The notes under the pieces were generated by a model that saw only the letters and a list, made by a program, of their open reading frames with translations, was not told the DNA's origin and searched no databases. A stretch of DNA of 64,000 nt from the NCBI GenBank assembly GCA_035489755.1, contig DATGZK010000077.1, positions 310,001 through 374,000 of the forward strand, given 5' to 3'. This stretch comes from UBA9160 sp035489755. GTDB lineage: Bacteria; Myxococcota_A; UBA9160. Positions 7,935 to 15,701 of the stretch are shown here, piece by piece. A program made the position numbers and the translations under genes. Each line of letters begins with the position of its first letter. The first letter of the stretch is position 1.

Positions 7935-9076
7935 GCGCCGCGGACCTCGGCGTACGCCCAGTCGAGCCACGGCAAGAGTGCCTCGACATCTTCACGCTCG
8001 ACCGTGGCGCCGCCCCAGATGCGCAGACCCGGCGGGGCGTCGCGATAGCTCGCGATGTCGAAAGCCACGCCTTCCTGCTCGATCCGCGTGACCAGGGCCT
8101 GGATCGTCTTGGCCCGAGCCGCCTTATCGAGTTCCCGGAACCAGGGGTCCACTACCTGCAGGCAGATCGAGGTACAAGAGCGCGTCGCAGGGTCCCGCGC
8201 GAGAAAATCGATCCACGGCGTTCGCTCGACCCAGGCCGCAATGGCCGCAAGATTCGCCTCCGAACGGCGCACGAGAGCGGCGAGTCCTCCTTCGTGCTCC
8301 GCCCAAGCCAGACCGTCGAGCGCGTCCTCCACACACAGCAGAGACGGCGTGTTGATTGTCGCGCCTTCGAAGATGCCCTCGCTTAGCTTTGCGCCCTCCT
8401 TCAGCCGGAAGATCTTCGGCAGGGGCCACGTCGGCGTGTAGGAAAGCAGCCGTTCGACCGCGCGGGGCGAGAGGGCCAGCATGCCGTGTCCGCCTTCACC
8501 CCCCAGCACCTTCTGCCACGACCAGGTGACGACGTCGAGCTTGTCCCACGGAAGCGGCATGGCGAAGACGGCCGAGGTCGCATCACACAGGGTAAGGCCA
8601 GCGCGTCCGCTGCGAATCCAGTCGCCGTTTGGAACGCGAACCCCCGAAGTGGTGCCGTTCCAGGTGAAGATCACATCGCGCTCAAAATCCACCGTGGCGA
8701 GATCCGGAAGGGCGCCGTATTCGGCCTTTAGGACCCGTGCATCGAGCTTGAGCTGCTGGGTCACATCCTCCGCCCAGCCCTGGCCGAAGCTCTCCCACAC
8801 GAGGACATCCACGCCGCGTGCACCGAGGAGCGACCACATTGCCATCTCGACGGCGCCCGTATCTGAGGCCGGCACGATGCCAAGCCGCCAGCCGCTCGGC
8901 AGATTAAGCAGCGCGCGGCTGCGGTCGATCACAGCCTTTAGCCGGTCCTTGCCCGCCTTCGCGCGGTGGGACCGACCGAGCGGAGCATTCTTCAGTCCCT
9001 CGAGGCTCCAACCCGGCCGCTTCGCGCAAGGGCCTGACGAAAACTCCGGGCGCCGGGGGCGGCGGGTGGGTTTCAT
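7931..9076 (-). CDS. serC: phosphoserine aminotransferase
   Basis: A 381-residue fold-type I PLP enzyme that converts 3-phosphohydroxypyruvate and glutamate to phosphoserine and 2-oxoglutarate, the second step of serine synthesis. The N-terminal EFSSGPCAKRPGW motif and PASDTGAVEMAMWSLLG match the SerC branch with extended N-terminus found in many high-GC bacteria and archaea. The PLP lysine is Lys189 in SWQKVLGGEGGHGM, and the TWNGTTSG loop provides phosphate contacts. Length is normal for this branch. It is convergent with the VOC gene (4-base overlap) and stands alone; serA and serB are not in the window. Confidence 0.9.
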   Translation of the reverse strand: MKPTRRPRRPEFSSGPCAKRPGWSLEGLKNAPLGRSHRAKAGKDRLKAVIDRSRALLNLPSGWRLGIVPASDTGAVEMAMWSLLGARGVDVLVWESFGQGWAEDVTQQLKLDARVLKAEYGALPDLATVDFERDVIFTWNGTTSGVRVPNGDWIRSGRAGLTLCDATSAVFAMPLPWDKLDVVTWSWQKVLGGEGGHGMLALSPRAVERLLSYTPTWPLPKIFRLKEGAKLSEGIFEGATINTPSLLCVEDALDGLAWAEHEGGLAALVRRSEANLAAIAAWVERTPWIDFLARDPATRSCTSICLQVVDPWFRELDKAARAKTIQALVTRIEQEGVAFDIASYRDAPPGLRIWGGATVEREDVEALLPWLDWAYAEVRGA

Positions 9077-9281
9077 GCCTTGATCCTCGGCAATGGGCCG
9101 CGCAGTCTATCAGCGTTGGCGCACAGTCGGCCACGCCGCGCGGAAGTCATGCTGTTCTCCGTGCGATGCGATCCGCCGAGGAGCGCCCGCGTGGAGCCTC
9201 GTCCAGGGGTCGGAGCGACACCCTGCGCGGGCGAGCGCGCCCAAGGACGCGCCGCCCGCTCTTAGGTCGCCGTCCGCAGAA

Positions 9282-10187
9282 CTACGACTTCAGGGTTTCG
9301 AGCAGGAGCTTCATTTCGTCGGCGATGCTCGCGGGAATGATGTAGCCGTCCGTATTCCGGATCTGGTCCATGTGGTCCCGCACGTCTTCAGGCGTCGCCG
9401 TCTTGCCCTTGCCGGAGAACCAGCCGGGCGTTAGGCCCACGAAGATCCGCGCCACGCGACCGCCGCCGACGGAGAAGACCTCATGGCTCAGCGGGCACCC
9501 TTCGGACACAAGGAAGGCGACGAGCGGCGTTACGTGCTCGGCCTTCACGGCGTCCGCGAATCCGCCGAGCAGCGACTCTGTGAGCCGGGTCTTCGCGATC
9601 GGCGCGATCACATTGGACTTGATGTTGTTCTTCGCTCCTTCGAGGGAGAGCACGTTCGAAAGGCCGACCAGCCCCATTTTCGCTGCGCCGTAGTTGGTCT
9701 GCCCGAAGTTCCCGAAGATCCCGGCGGCCGATGCGGTAAAGACAATGCGGCCGTAGTTGCTCTCCTTCATCACTCGGAAGGCCGGAATCGTGACGAAGAA
9801 CGCGCCTTTGAGATGCACGTCGATGACGGCATCCACGTCGGCCGGCGTCATCTTCGCGAACGTCTTGTCCCGGAGGATGCCCGCGTTATTGATAACGATG
9901 TCAACGCGCCTGAACGCGTCGAGCGCAGCCTTCGTGATCGCCTCCCCGCCTTCCGGGGTGGAGACGGAGTCGTAGTTCGCAATCGCCTCGCCGCCCTTCT
10001 CGACAATTTCCTTCACCGTCGCGTCGGCCATGCTCGTGCCCGCGCCCGTGCCGTCCGGGTTCCCGCCGAGGTCGTTGACGACCACTTTGGCTCCCCGCGA
10101 GGCGAGCAGCAGCGCATAGGTCTTACCGAGGCCGCCCCCTGCGCCGGTGATAATCGCCACCCGGCCGTCGTATCGAATGTCCGTCAT
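9282..10187 (-). CDS. SDR of the peroxisomal MFE-2 type ((3R)-hydroxyacyl-CoA dehydrogenase-like)
   Basis: A 301-residue SDR. The cofactor motif TGAGGGLGKTYALLLASRGA (from residue 14), the VVNDLGG and DGTG segments and the catalytic TNYGAAKMG motif are those of the dehydrogenase part of multifunctional enzyme type 2, which oxidises (3R)-hydroxyacyl-CoA in beta-oxidation. The C-terminal extension from about residue 225 (PLVAFLVSEGCPLSHEVFSV onward, then a helical end) is also typical of this subgroup. Substrate is probably an acyl-CoA, by family. The ATG at 10187 has GGAGAA 7 bases upstream; the upstream open frame has no SDR features. It is monocistronic as far as seen. Confidence 0.88.
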   Translation of the reverse strand: MTDIRYDGRVAIITGAGGGLGKTYALLLASRGAKVVVNDLGGNPDGTGAGTSMADATVKEIVEKGGEAIANYDSVSTPEGGEAITKAALDAFRRVDIVINNAGILRDKTFAKMTPADVDAVIDVHLKGAFFVTIPAFRVMKESNYGRIVFTASAAGIFGNFGQTNYGAAKMGLVGLSNVLSLEGAKNNIKSNVIAPIAKTRLTESLLGGFADAVKAEHVTPLVAFLVSEGCPLSHEVFSVGGGRVARIFVGLTPGWFSGKGKTATPEDVRDHMDQIRNTDGYIIPASIADEMKLLLETLKS

Positions 10188-10465
10188 TGCAGAGTTCTCC
10201 TTCGCTTGGGGTCCCGGGGAAAGCGGGAACCCACACGTGTTTCCCCGAGTCCCCAGGGGTGCAGTCCCGGCGGACGCCGGGCGCACGGCGGGCACGATAG
10301 CAAGCGACTGACGTCCGGTCGGCCAACGTAAAGGATCTCCGACCGGGCCCGCACGTGGTCGCCTAGGCGTTTTCGGTGGCGTTCCGCCGCGAGTTTGCGG
10401 GGATTCCCTCCGGCGCTCTCCCAGGCCGCGCCGTCACTGGCGCCCCCCAGCAAGGCCGACAGGGA

Positions 10466-11140
10466 CTACTGAGCGGCGGCGGTTCCGTCCTTCGCGGTGG
10501 TCTCGACCGGCGCGAGGCCCTCGCCGCTCGCGTTTTTCTGGCGCAGCTCGGCGAGCAGGCGCTCCGGGCCTCCCTGGCCAATGATCTCCTGGAACTGGGT
10601 GCGGTAGCTCGAAACAATGCTCACCCCTTCCACGATGACGTCGATCACATACCAGGCTCCATCTTTCTGGCGGAGGCGGTAATCCACTTTAATGTCGCCC
10701 GCCTTGCCACCCACGATGTGCGACTGAACCGTCACGTCGCCCATCGGCTCCTGGCGCTCTCCGAGGATCGCGACCTTTTCCTGGCCAAACTGACCGATGC
10801 GTCTGCCGTAGCTCACCGTGAGCGCGCGCTTGAACTCCTCCTCGAACTGCTGGCGCTGCTCTGGGGTGAACTGTTTCCAGTATTTGGCCAACACGAGCCG
10901 ACTCACCGTGTCAAAGTCGATGGCGCCGTAGGCGAGCTGCTCGAGGCGCCTAATCTTTTCGTCGTCGCTCTCACCCGAGTTCAGGATTGCGAGCACCTTC
11001 TGGGAGTTGAGCTCGACGACTGTGCGCGGAGAATCCGCCGCCCGTGATGCCCCCGGGGTAAGGACCATGATGCCCGAGAGGACGATCGCGGCCGAGAGGA
11101 CCGCGACCCTCCTGCGGTTACTTCGCTTGTTCGGCTGCAT
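10466..11140 (-). CDS. mlaC: phospholipid-binding protein MlaC
   Basis: A 224-residue periplasmic protein that shuttles phospholipids between the outer-membrane MlaA complex and the inner-membrane MlaFED transporter. Residues 12-36 form a cleavable signal peptide ending near SRAAD. The mature part shows family features: AYGAIDFDTVSRLVLAKYWK, the QRQQFEEEFKRALTVSYG helix, and the DVTVQSHIV / IKVDYRLRQKDGAWYVIDV strands. The ATG at 11140 has GGAG 8 bases upstream. That ribosome site lies inside the tail of a relic mlaA, whose stop codon falls 20 bases inside mlaC. It is the last gene of the long minus-strand exporter-Mla unit. Confidence 0.93.
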   Translation of the reverse strand: MQPNKRSNRRRVAVLSAAIVLSGIMVLTPGASRAADSPRTVVELNSQKVLAILNSGESDDEKIRRLEQLAYGAIDFDTVSRLVLAKYWKQFTPEQRQQFEEEFKRALTVSYGRRIGQFGQEKVAILGERQEPMGDVTVQSHIVGGKAGDIKVDYRLRQKDGAWYVIDVIVEGVSIVSSYRTQFQEIIGQGGPERLLAELRQKNASGEGLAPVETTAKDGTAAAQ

Positions 11141-11466
11141 CTGGGAACTCCAGCTCCTCGTCTTGGGGTTGCGTGCGGCTCGCGCCGTCCTCGATCGCGG
11201 CGCGTTCTTCGCCCCGGTGGGCGTCGTGAACGAGGACATAGTACTCGAAGCCGGCGCGTCGGTTCTCCTCCTCGAGCTCGGCGCCCTGCAGCCGGGAGTT
11301 CCCCCCGCAAGGCGCCTCATGCCCGTTCGGACCGGGCTTGGATGCCGATGGAACTGTTCACCAGGAAGCGTCCCACTTTCTGCGCTGCATTGCGGGCTTT
11401 GCCCTGGCCCCGGCCATCGAAGAAGACGTCCGGAAACTTTAGGGTTTCATCGAAGTTAGGTTCCAT
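11118..11466 (-). pseudogene. decayed second copy of mlaA
   Basis: Two reading frames here match the neighbouring intact MlaA. The first (11466 to 11318) contains FPDVFFDGRGQGKARNAAQK then VGRFLVNSSIGI, aligning with YPVVFFNDLFQAKPGAAALE and TGRFLVNTTLGF of MlaA. The second frame (from about 11345 to the stop at 11120-11118) contains ENRRAGFEYYVLVHDA and ends EELEFPDAAEQAK, aligning with ENRRAAFDYYSFMRDA and the ELYYPDAEKDSP tail. Roughly 100 central residues (the DPATTWGL to MPLLRAVQ region) are missing and a frameshift joins the halves. No lipoprotein signal remains. Identity is only about half in the aligned parts, so this is an old paralogue. Its surviving tail carries the mlaC ribosome site. 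Confidence 0.75.
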
Positions 11467-11594
11467 CCCGATGCCGCGGCTCGCAAACCTCGGTCTCGAG
11501 CCCTTCCCCTGCATCCGAAGCGGCTCTCGTTCGTGCATCGCTCGCTCCGGGCCCTGTGCGCCCGAGCCTCGGGAATCCTGCCGCGAGACCCCGA

Positions 11595-12383
11595 CTAGGG
11601 CGAATCCTTCTCGGCGTCCGGATAGTAGAGCTCGTCGTTGCCGGATCGCGCGGGAGCACCCCCTTCCATGAGCTCGTTCTCTCGATGGTGCAGATAGGCA
11701 TCGCGCATGAAGGAGTAGTAGTCGAAGGCCGCCCGCCGGTTCTCGTCCACGATATCGAGGTAGGCGGCACGGGTATTGACCACCTGCACAGCCCGCAGCG
11801 GCATTGTGATGTACCAAGCGGCAACGATCGAGACCACGCCCAAGGGCACGTCGACGATCTCCCCGGTGAGGTCGCGAACTGTCGAGGGCCCGAGCAGGGG
11901 GATCATGAGGTAGCGGCCGTTGTCCACCCCCCAGTGGCCGAGGGTAAGGCCGAAGTCCTGCTCGTGGCGGGCCAGGCCCCAGGTCGTCGCGGGATCGAAG
12001 AAGCCTCCGAAGCCGAGCGTGGTGTTCACGAGGAAGCGGCCGGTCTCGAGCGCGGCAGCCCCGGGCTTCGCTTGGAAAAGGTCGTTGAAGAAAACCACCG
12101 GGTAGCGCAGGTTCGAATAGAAGTTGGTGAGCGACTCTTGGACCTGGTTGGGCATGATCTTGTTCCAACCCCGCGCCACTGGCTCGATCGCATGAATGTC
12201 CACAGCCTCGTTAAACCCAAAGACCTTCCGGTTGCCGCCCTCCCAGGGGTCGATCTTTTCCTGCTCCGCGGTCGCGGCGGCCTCCGCGTGCGGACCACGC
12301 GGGGCTGCGCACCCGACAAAGCCCAATCCGACGAGCGCGGCAAGGCTGGCCAGGGCGAGCCCATGGGTGGCTAGGCGCTTCAC
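11595..12383 (-). CDS. mlaA: outer-membrane lipoprotein MlaA (VacJ)
   Basis: A 262-residue lipoprotein of the outer membrane that extracts phospholipids mislocalised to the outer leaflet and hands them to MlaC. The signal peptide ends in GFVGC with the lipidated Cys25. Family marks are DPWEGGNRKVFGFNEAVD, the LRYPVVFFNDLFQAK helix, GRFLVNTTLGFGGFFDPA, and GRYLMIPLLGPSTVRD. The C-terminal tail is hydrophilic. Its ATG overlaps the mlaD stop (ATGA), so the two are translationally coupled. Downstream, a decayed second mlaA separates it from mlaC. Confidence 0.95.
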   Translation of the reverse strand: MKRLATHGLALASLAALVGLGFVGCAAPRGPHAEAAATAEQEKIDPWEGGNRKVFGFNEAVDIHAIEPVARGWNKIMPNQVQESLTNFYSNLRYPVVFFNDLFQAKPGAAALETGRFLVNTTLGFGGFFDPATTWGLARHEQDFGLTLGHWGVDNGRYLMIPLLGPSTVRDLTGEIVDVPLGVVSIVAAWYITMPLRAVQVVNTRAAYLDIVDENRRAAFDYYSFMRDAYLHHRENELMEGGAPARSGNDELYYPDAEKDSP

Positions 12384-12853
12384 TTTTTCTTCTTCTCCCC
12401 GTCCCCGCTGTCGGAGCTCGCTACGAATTTGCTGATCAGGCTTTCAATCGAGAGCGCGTTCGTCGTAAACGCGATGGTTGCTCCAGAGTCCAGGAACTTT
12501 TCATCCGCCCCGGGCTCGAGAGCGATGAATTGGTCCCCGAGCAGACCCGCTGTCTGGATTGCGGCCGATGTGTCTGTCGGCAGCTTGAGCTTGCGATCGA
12601 TTTCGAGCTTCACGTGGGCACGCATCGATTCGTCGAGCGTAATGCCTCCCACTTGACCCACCTTGACCCCCGCGATCATGACCGGCGCTCGTGATTTTAG
12701 GCCGCCGATCTGGTCGAAGTCTGCGTAGAGCACGAGACCCCCGGGTCCGCGATAGCCGAGCCCGCCCACGTGAATCGAGAGATAGGCGATGGCGCCCAGG
12801 CCGACCAGCACGAATAGCCCGACTACGAGATCCCTGAGCGGTGACGGTCGCAT
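12380..12853 (-). CDS. mlaD: MCE-domain protein MlaD
   Basis: A 157-residue inner-membrane anchored MCE protein. Residues 8-27 (LVVGLFVLVGLGAIAYLSIH) form the single transmembrane helix, followed by one MCE domain: the YADFDQIGGLKSRAPVMIAG motif, GVKVGQVGGITLD and the AAIQTAGLLGDQFIALEPG strand pair. MlaD forms a hexameric ring on MlaFE that channels lipid. A lysine-rich tail (GEKKKK) ends the protein. It overlaps mlaA by four bases and begins 38 bases after mlaE. Confidence 0.94.
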   Translation of the reverse strand: MRPSPLRDLVVGLFVLVGLGAIAYLSIHVGGLGYRGPGGLVLYADFDQIGGLKSRAPVMIAGVKVGQVGGITLDESMRAHVKLEIDRKLKLPTDTSAAIQTAGLLGDQFIALEPGADEKFLDSGATIAFTTNALSIESLISKFVASSDSGDGEKKKK

Positions 12854-12891
12854 ATCCTATGGCCCCCTTCCCTCGCCGCTCCCGTGGAAGC

Positions 12892-13671
12892 TTACACTCC
12901 CCAAAGGGCTGTAATCACGTAGTCGACCACCAAAATCGATACGGAGGCAATCACCACGGTGGACGTCGTGGCACGGCTTACCCCCGCCGAACTCGGTTCG
13001 CTCGTATACCCACGATAGGTCGCGATGAGGCCGACGAGCGCGCCGAAGACAACCGATTTGACAAGGCTGCCCGCCACGTCGTTCGGGAAGTCCACAGATG
13101 ACTCCAGGCCGTTGAGATAGGTCCCGCCGTCGACACCAAGCAGATGGACACCAACCACATAGCCGCCGAAGATCCCAAAGGTGGTAAAGAGCGCCGCGAG
13201 CAGGGGCATCACGAAGAGCATTGCCAGCGCCTTGGGCGCCACGACGAGATGAACGGGATCAATCGAGAGCATCCGGAGGCCGTCTAGCTGCTCGGTGGCA
13301 ACCATGCTCGCGATCTCCGCAGCCATGGCCGATCCGCCCCGTCCGGTCACGAGGAGTCCAGTGAGCACGGGCCCAAGCTCGCGCACAAGCGCCAATCCGA
13401 CCGCGGATCCGAGGGAATTCTCGGCTCCGAAGCGCACCAGGGTGTTGTACCCTTGGAGCCCAAGAACTGCGCCCACCGCGACGCCCGAGCCGCACACAAT
13501 CAAGAGCGAGAGGACGCCGGAGTCATAGACCTCGCCCACAAGGCGCCGCAGCCGCGTCGGCGGCGTCACCACAGCCCGCAAGATCTGGCCGAGGAAAACC
13601 GCCATACGCCCGGCGGTCGCTACGTAGCGGATCGAGCGAAAGCCAAGGGCCTCGATCGGGGCCAGTCTCAT
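12892..13671 (-). CDS. mlaE: phospholipid transport permease MlaE
   Basis: A 259-residue integral membrane subunit of the MlaFEDB phospholipid ABC transporter. Family marks are the amphipathic N-terminus, GAVLGLQGYNTLVRFGAENS, the VRELGPVLTGLLVTGRGGSA motif and MVATEQLDGLRMLSIDPVHL, followed by several hydrophobic helices to the end. The ATG at 13671 overlaps the mlaF stop by four bases. No mlaB (STAS domain) gene lies in the cluster, which is common outside gamma- and betaproteobacteria. Confidence 0.95.
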   Translation of the reverse strand: MRLAPIEALGFRSIRYVATAGRMAVFLGQILRAVVTPPTRLRRLVGEVYDSGVLSLLIVCGSGVAVGAVLGLQGYNTLVRFGAENSLGSAVGLALVRELGPVLTGLLVTGRGGSAMAAEIASMVATEQLDGLRMLSIDPVHLVVAPKALAMLFVMPLLAALFTTFGIFGGYVVGVHLLGVDGGTYLNGLESSVDFPNDVAGSLVKSVVFGALVGLIATYRGYTSEPSSAGVSRATTSTVVIASVSILVVDYVITALWGV

Positions 13672-14480
13672 TTCGCCTCCGTGTGCATCGCCCTTGGCTC
13701 CGGCCCATCCGCGTCCGCGTGGAAGAACTCCGCGATTCCGGGGTCGGCGCTCCTCTCAAGCTCTTCGGGGCTCCCGCAAATCGCGATTCCGTCGCGCAAA
13801 AACACAATCTGGCGGGCCATCCGCTTGGCGGACGCGATGTGATGCGAGGCAACCACGAGCGTGTGGCCGAGGCCGCGGTTCGTCTCGACCAAGAGGGCCT
13901 CGATGCGCCGCAGCGTCACGGGGTCGAGCCCCGAGAAAGGTTCGTCCGCGAGTACGATCTCGGGGCTCATCACGATGGCCCGAGCCAGGGCTGCGCGTTT
14001 CACCATGCCGCCCGAAAGCTGGCTCGGCAGCAATCCCTCCGCATCCGCAAGGCCGACGGCCTCGAGACTCTCCATCACCTTGGCCGTGACTTCCCGCTCC
14101 GAGAGCTTCGTCCGCTCGCGCAGAGGCAGGGCGACGTTCTGAAACAGGGTCATTGAGTCGAGCAGCGCTCCGCCCTGGAACATCATTCCGATCCGACGCC
14201 GGACCCGCCCCAGCCCGCTCTCCGAGAGACCGGTGATTTCTTCGCCGGCCACTTTGATGCTGCCGCGGTCAGGGCGGAGAAGTCCCCCAATCAACCGGAA
14301 GAGTGTGCTCTTGCCCGCCCCGCTGCCGCCCATGAGAACGGTAATCGCTCCGCGCGGAAAGGAGCACGAGAGATCCCGGCACACGACGCGCGACCCAAAG
14401 GCGAGCCAGACGTTGTTCAGCTCGAGCGGGGCCTGTGCAACGTCGCGAGGGCTCTCCTGTCGCATCGCGTCGGTACGCAT
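13668..14480 (-). CDS. mlaF: phospholipid transport ATPase MlaF
   Basis: A 270-residue ABC ATPase that powers phospholipid movement through MlaE. Walker A is GGSGAGKST (51-59), the Q-loop is MMFQGGALLDSM, the signature LSGGMVKR, Walker B VLADEPFSGLD and the H-loop ASHH. The FQGGALLDSMTLFQNVALPL segment is specific to MlaF-type ATPases. Two candidate ATGs (14480 and 14465) exist; the first is 3 bases after the stop of the HlyD gene. Its position links the Mla genes directly to the upstream exporter genes. Confidence 0.95.
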   Translation of the reverse strand: MRTDAMRQESPRDVAQAPLELNNVWLAFGSRVVCRDLSCSFPRGAITVLMGGSGAGKSTLFRLIGGLLRPDRGSIKVAGEEITGLSESGLGRVRRRIGMMFQGGALLDSMTLFQNVALPLRERTKLSEREVTAKVMESLEAVGLADAEGLLPSQLSGGMVKRAALARAIVMSPEIVLADEPFSGLDPVTLRRIEALLVETNRGLGHTLVVASHHIASAKRMARQIVFLRDGIAICGSPEELERSADPGIAEFFHADADGPEPRAMHTEAK

Positions 14481-14483
14481 AGC

Positions 14484-15701
14484 TCAGAACGCCGTGACCC
14501 GGACGCCGTCCGTGACGCGGTCCGTCGGGTGAAGGATCACCTCCTCCCCGGACCGAAGACCATGGGTAATTTCGACCCGCGCTGCGCTCCGGTGGCCGGG
14601 ATCGAGCTCGCGCCGGCGCGCTCGCCCGCCCTCCACGACAAAAGTGCACCAGCCTGTGCCGCAGCGAAACAACGCACTCACGGGCACCGAGAGCACGTCG
14701 TCGGCCTCCCAGACCACGATCCGGGCCTCGAGTCGATAGCCATGCCCGAGCGCCGGTGGAGGGTCGACGGGATCGATGATCACGTTCACGCGCTGCTCCT
14801 CGACGCCGAGCGCGGAGACCTTCGTGAAGCCAGCGGGCTCGATGCGCCGGACCGTGCCGCGGAGGGCACCCTCCCCGCCCCAGCTCTCGATTCGCACCTC
14901 AGCGCCGGGCGTGACCTTTACGGCATCAGCCGAGAGCACGTCCACCACAATCTCGAGTTGGCGGGTATCTCCGAGCGTGAGCAGGGGAGTTCCCACCGCG
15001 ACCACACGCTCACTCTTCTCGAGCACGCGCAAGACGCTGGCGCGCACGGGTGCGCGCACGTCGACGGCGGTGTCACGTTCACCCCGTTCATCCCCGGCCC
15101 CCGGACTTGATGCGGCGGCGTCGGACCCGCCGGACAACAGGGCAGCCCGGGCGCGCTCCACCTCGTGCTCGGCCGCATGGGAGGCGAACTGCGCGGCCTC
15201 GAGCTCCTTGGCGCGGCTCGTCGTGCTGAGCTCGGCTTCCTCGCGGGCCCGATCGCTCAGGGTGCCCGCACGGGCGAGTTCGGCAGCGCGGCGTTGCGCG
15301 CGCCGGGCCTGTGTGAGGGCGGCCTCTGCCTCGGCCACTTTGGCCTCGGCTTCGCGTTTGGCTGCTTGCGCGGCTTCAAGTCGCGCCTGTGCCTCTGCGC
15401 GGGTTCGCGGATCGAGGGGCGCCACGTCGATACGGGCCACCACCGCGCCCTCGACCACCGAGTCCCCCTCCTCGAGCTCGATGCGCTGGAGCCGCCCCGA
15501 AACCGGCGCCGCCACCACGAACTCGTGTCGCACGCGCGTTTCACCCTCCTCGTCGACCGTGACGAGGAGGGGGCCCCGCAGGGCCTTGGCGATATCCACC
15601 CGGATCGGCGCGGGCCGCGCGAGCCAGGCAAAGAGGAGGGCTGCAACCGCGATCGCGGCGACCGCACCGAGTCGCTTGTCCCACAGCGCCCCAGCCCTCA
15701 T
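14484..15701 (-). CDS. HlyD-family periplasmic adaptor of an ABC exporter
   Basis: A 405-residue membrane fusion protein. Residues 10-28 (LGAVAAIAVAALLFAWLARP) anchor it in the inner membrane. A lipoyl-like half (EFVVAAPVSGRLQRIELEEG) is followed by a long alanine/glutamate-rich coiled coil (about residues 95-195) and a second lipoyl half (VRAPVRASVLRVLEKSERVV), then a beta-barrel. Such adaptors connect inner-membrane ABC permeases to an outer-membrane channel. It overlaps the FtsX-type permease gene by four bases and is followed 3 bases later by mlaF. No outer-membrane partner is in this cluster. Confidence 0.9.
   Translation of the reverse strand: MRAGALWDKRLGAVAAIAVAALLFAWLARPAPIRVDIAKALRGPLLVTVDEEGETRVRHEFVVAAPVSGRLQRIELEEGDSVVEGAVVARIDVAPLDPRTRAEAQARLEAAQAAKREAEAKVAEAEAALTQARRAQRRAAELARAGTLSDRAREEAELSTTSRAKELEAAQFASHAAEHEVERARAALLSGGSDAAASSPGAGDERGERDTAVDVRAPVRASVLRVLEKSERVVAVGTPLLTLGDTRQLEIVVDVLSADAVKVTPGAEVRIESWGGEGALRGTVRRIEPAGFTKVSALGVEEQRVNVIIDPVDPPPALGHGYRLEARIVVWEADDVLSVPVSALFRCGTGWCTFVVEGGRARRRELDPGHRSAARVEITHGLRSGEEVILHPTDRVTDGVRVTAF

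Noticed and set aside
9077..9281. Possible small gene between serC and the MFE-2-type SDR
   Set aside because: Only short arginine-rich frames without ribosome sites.
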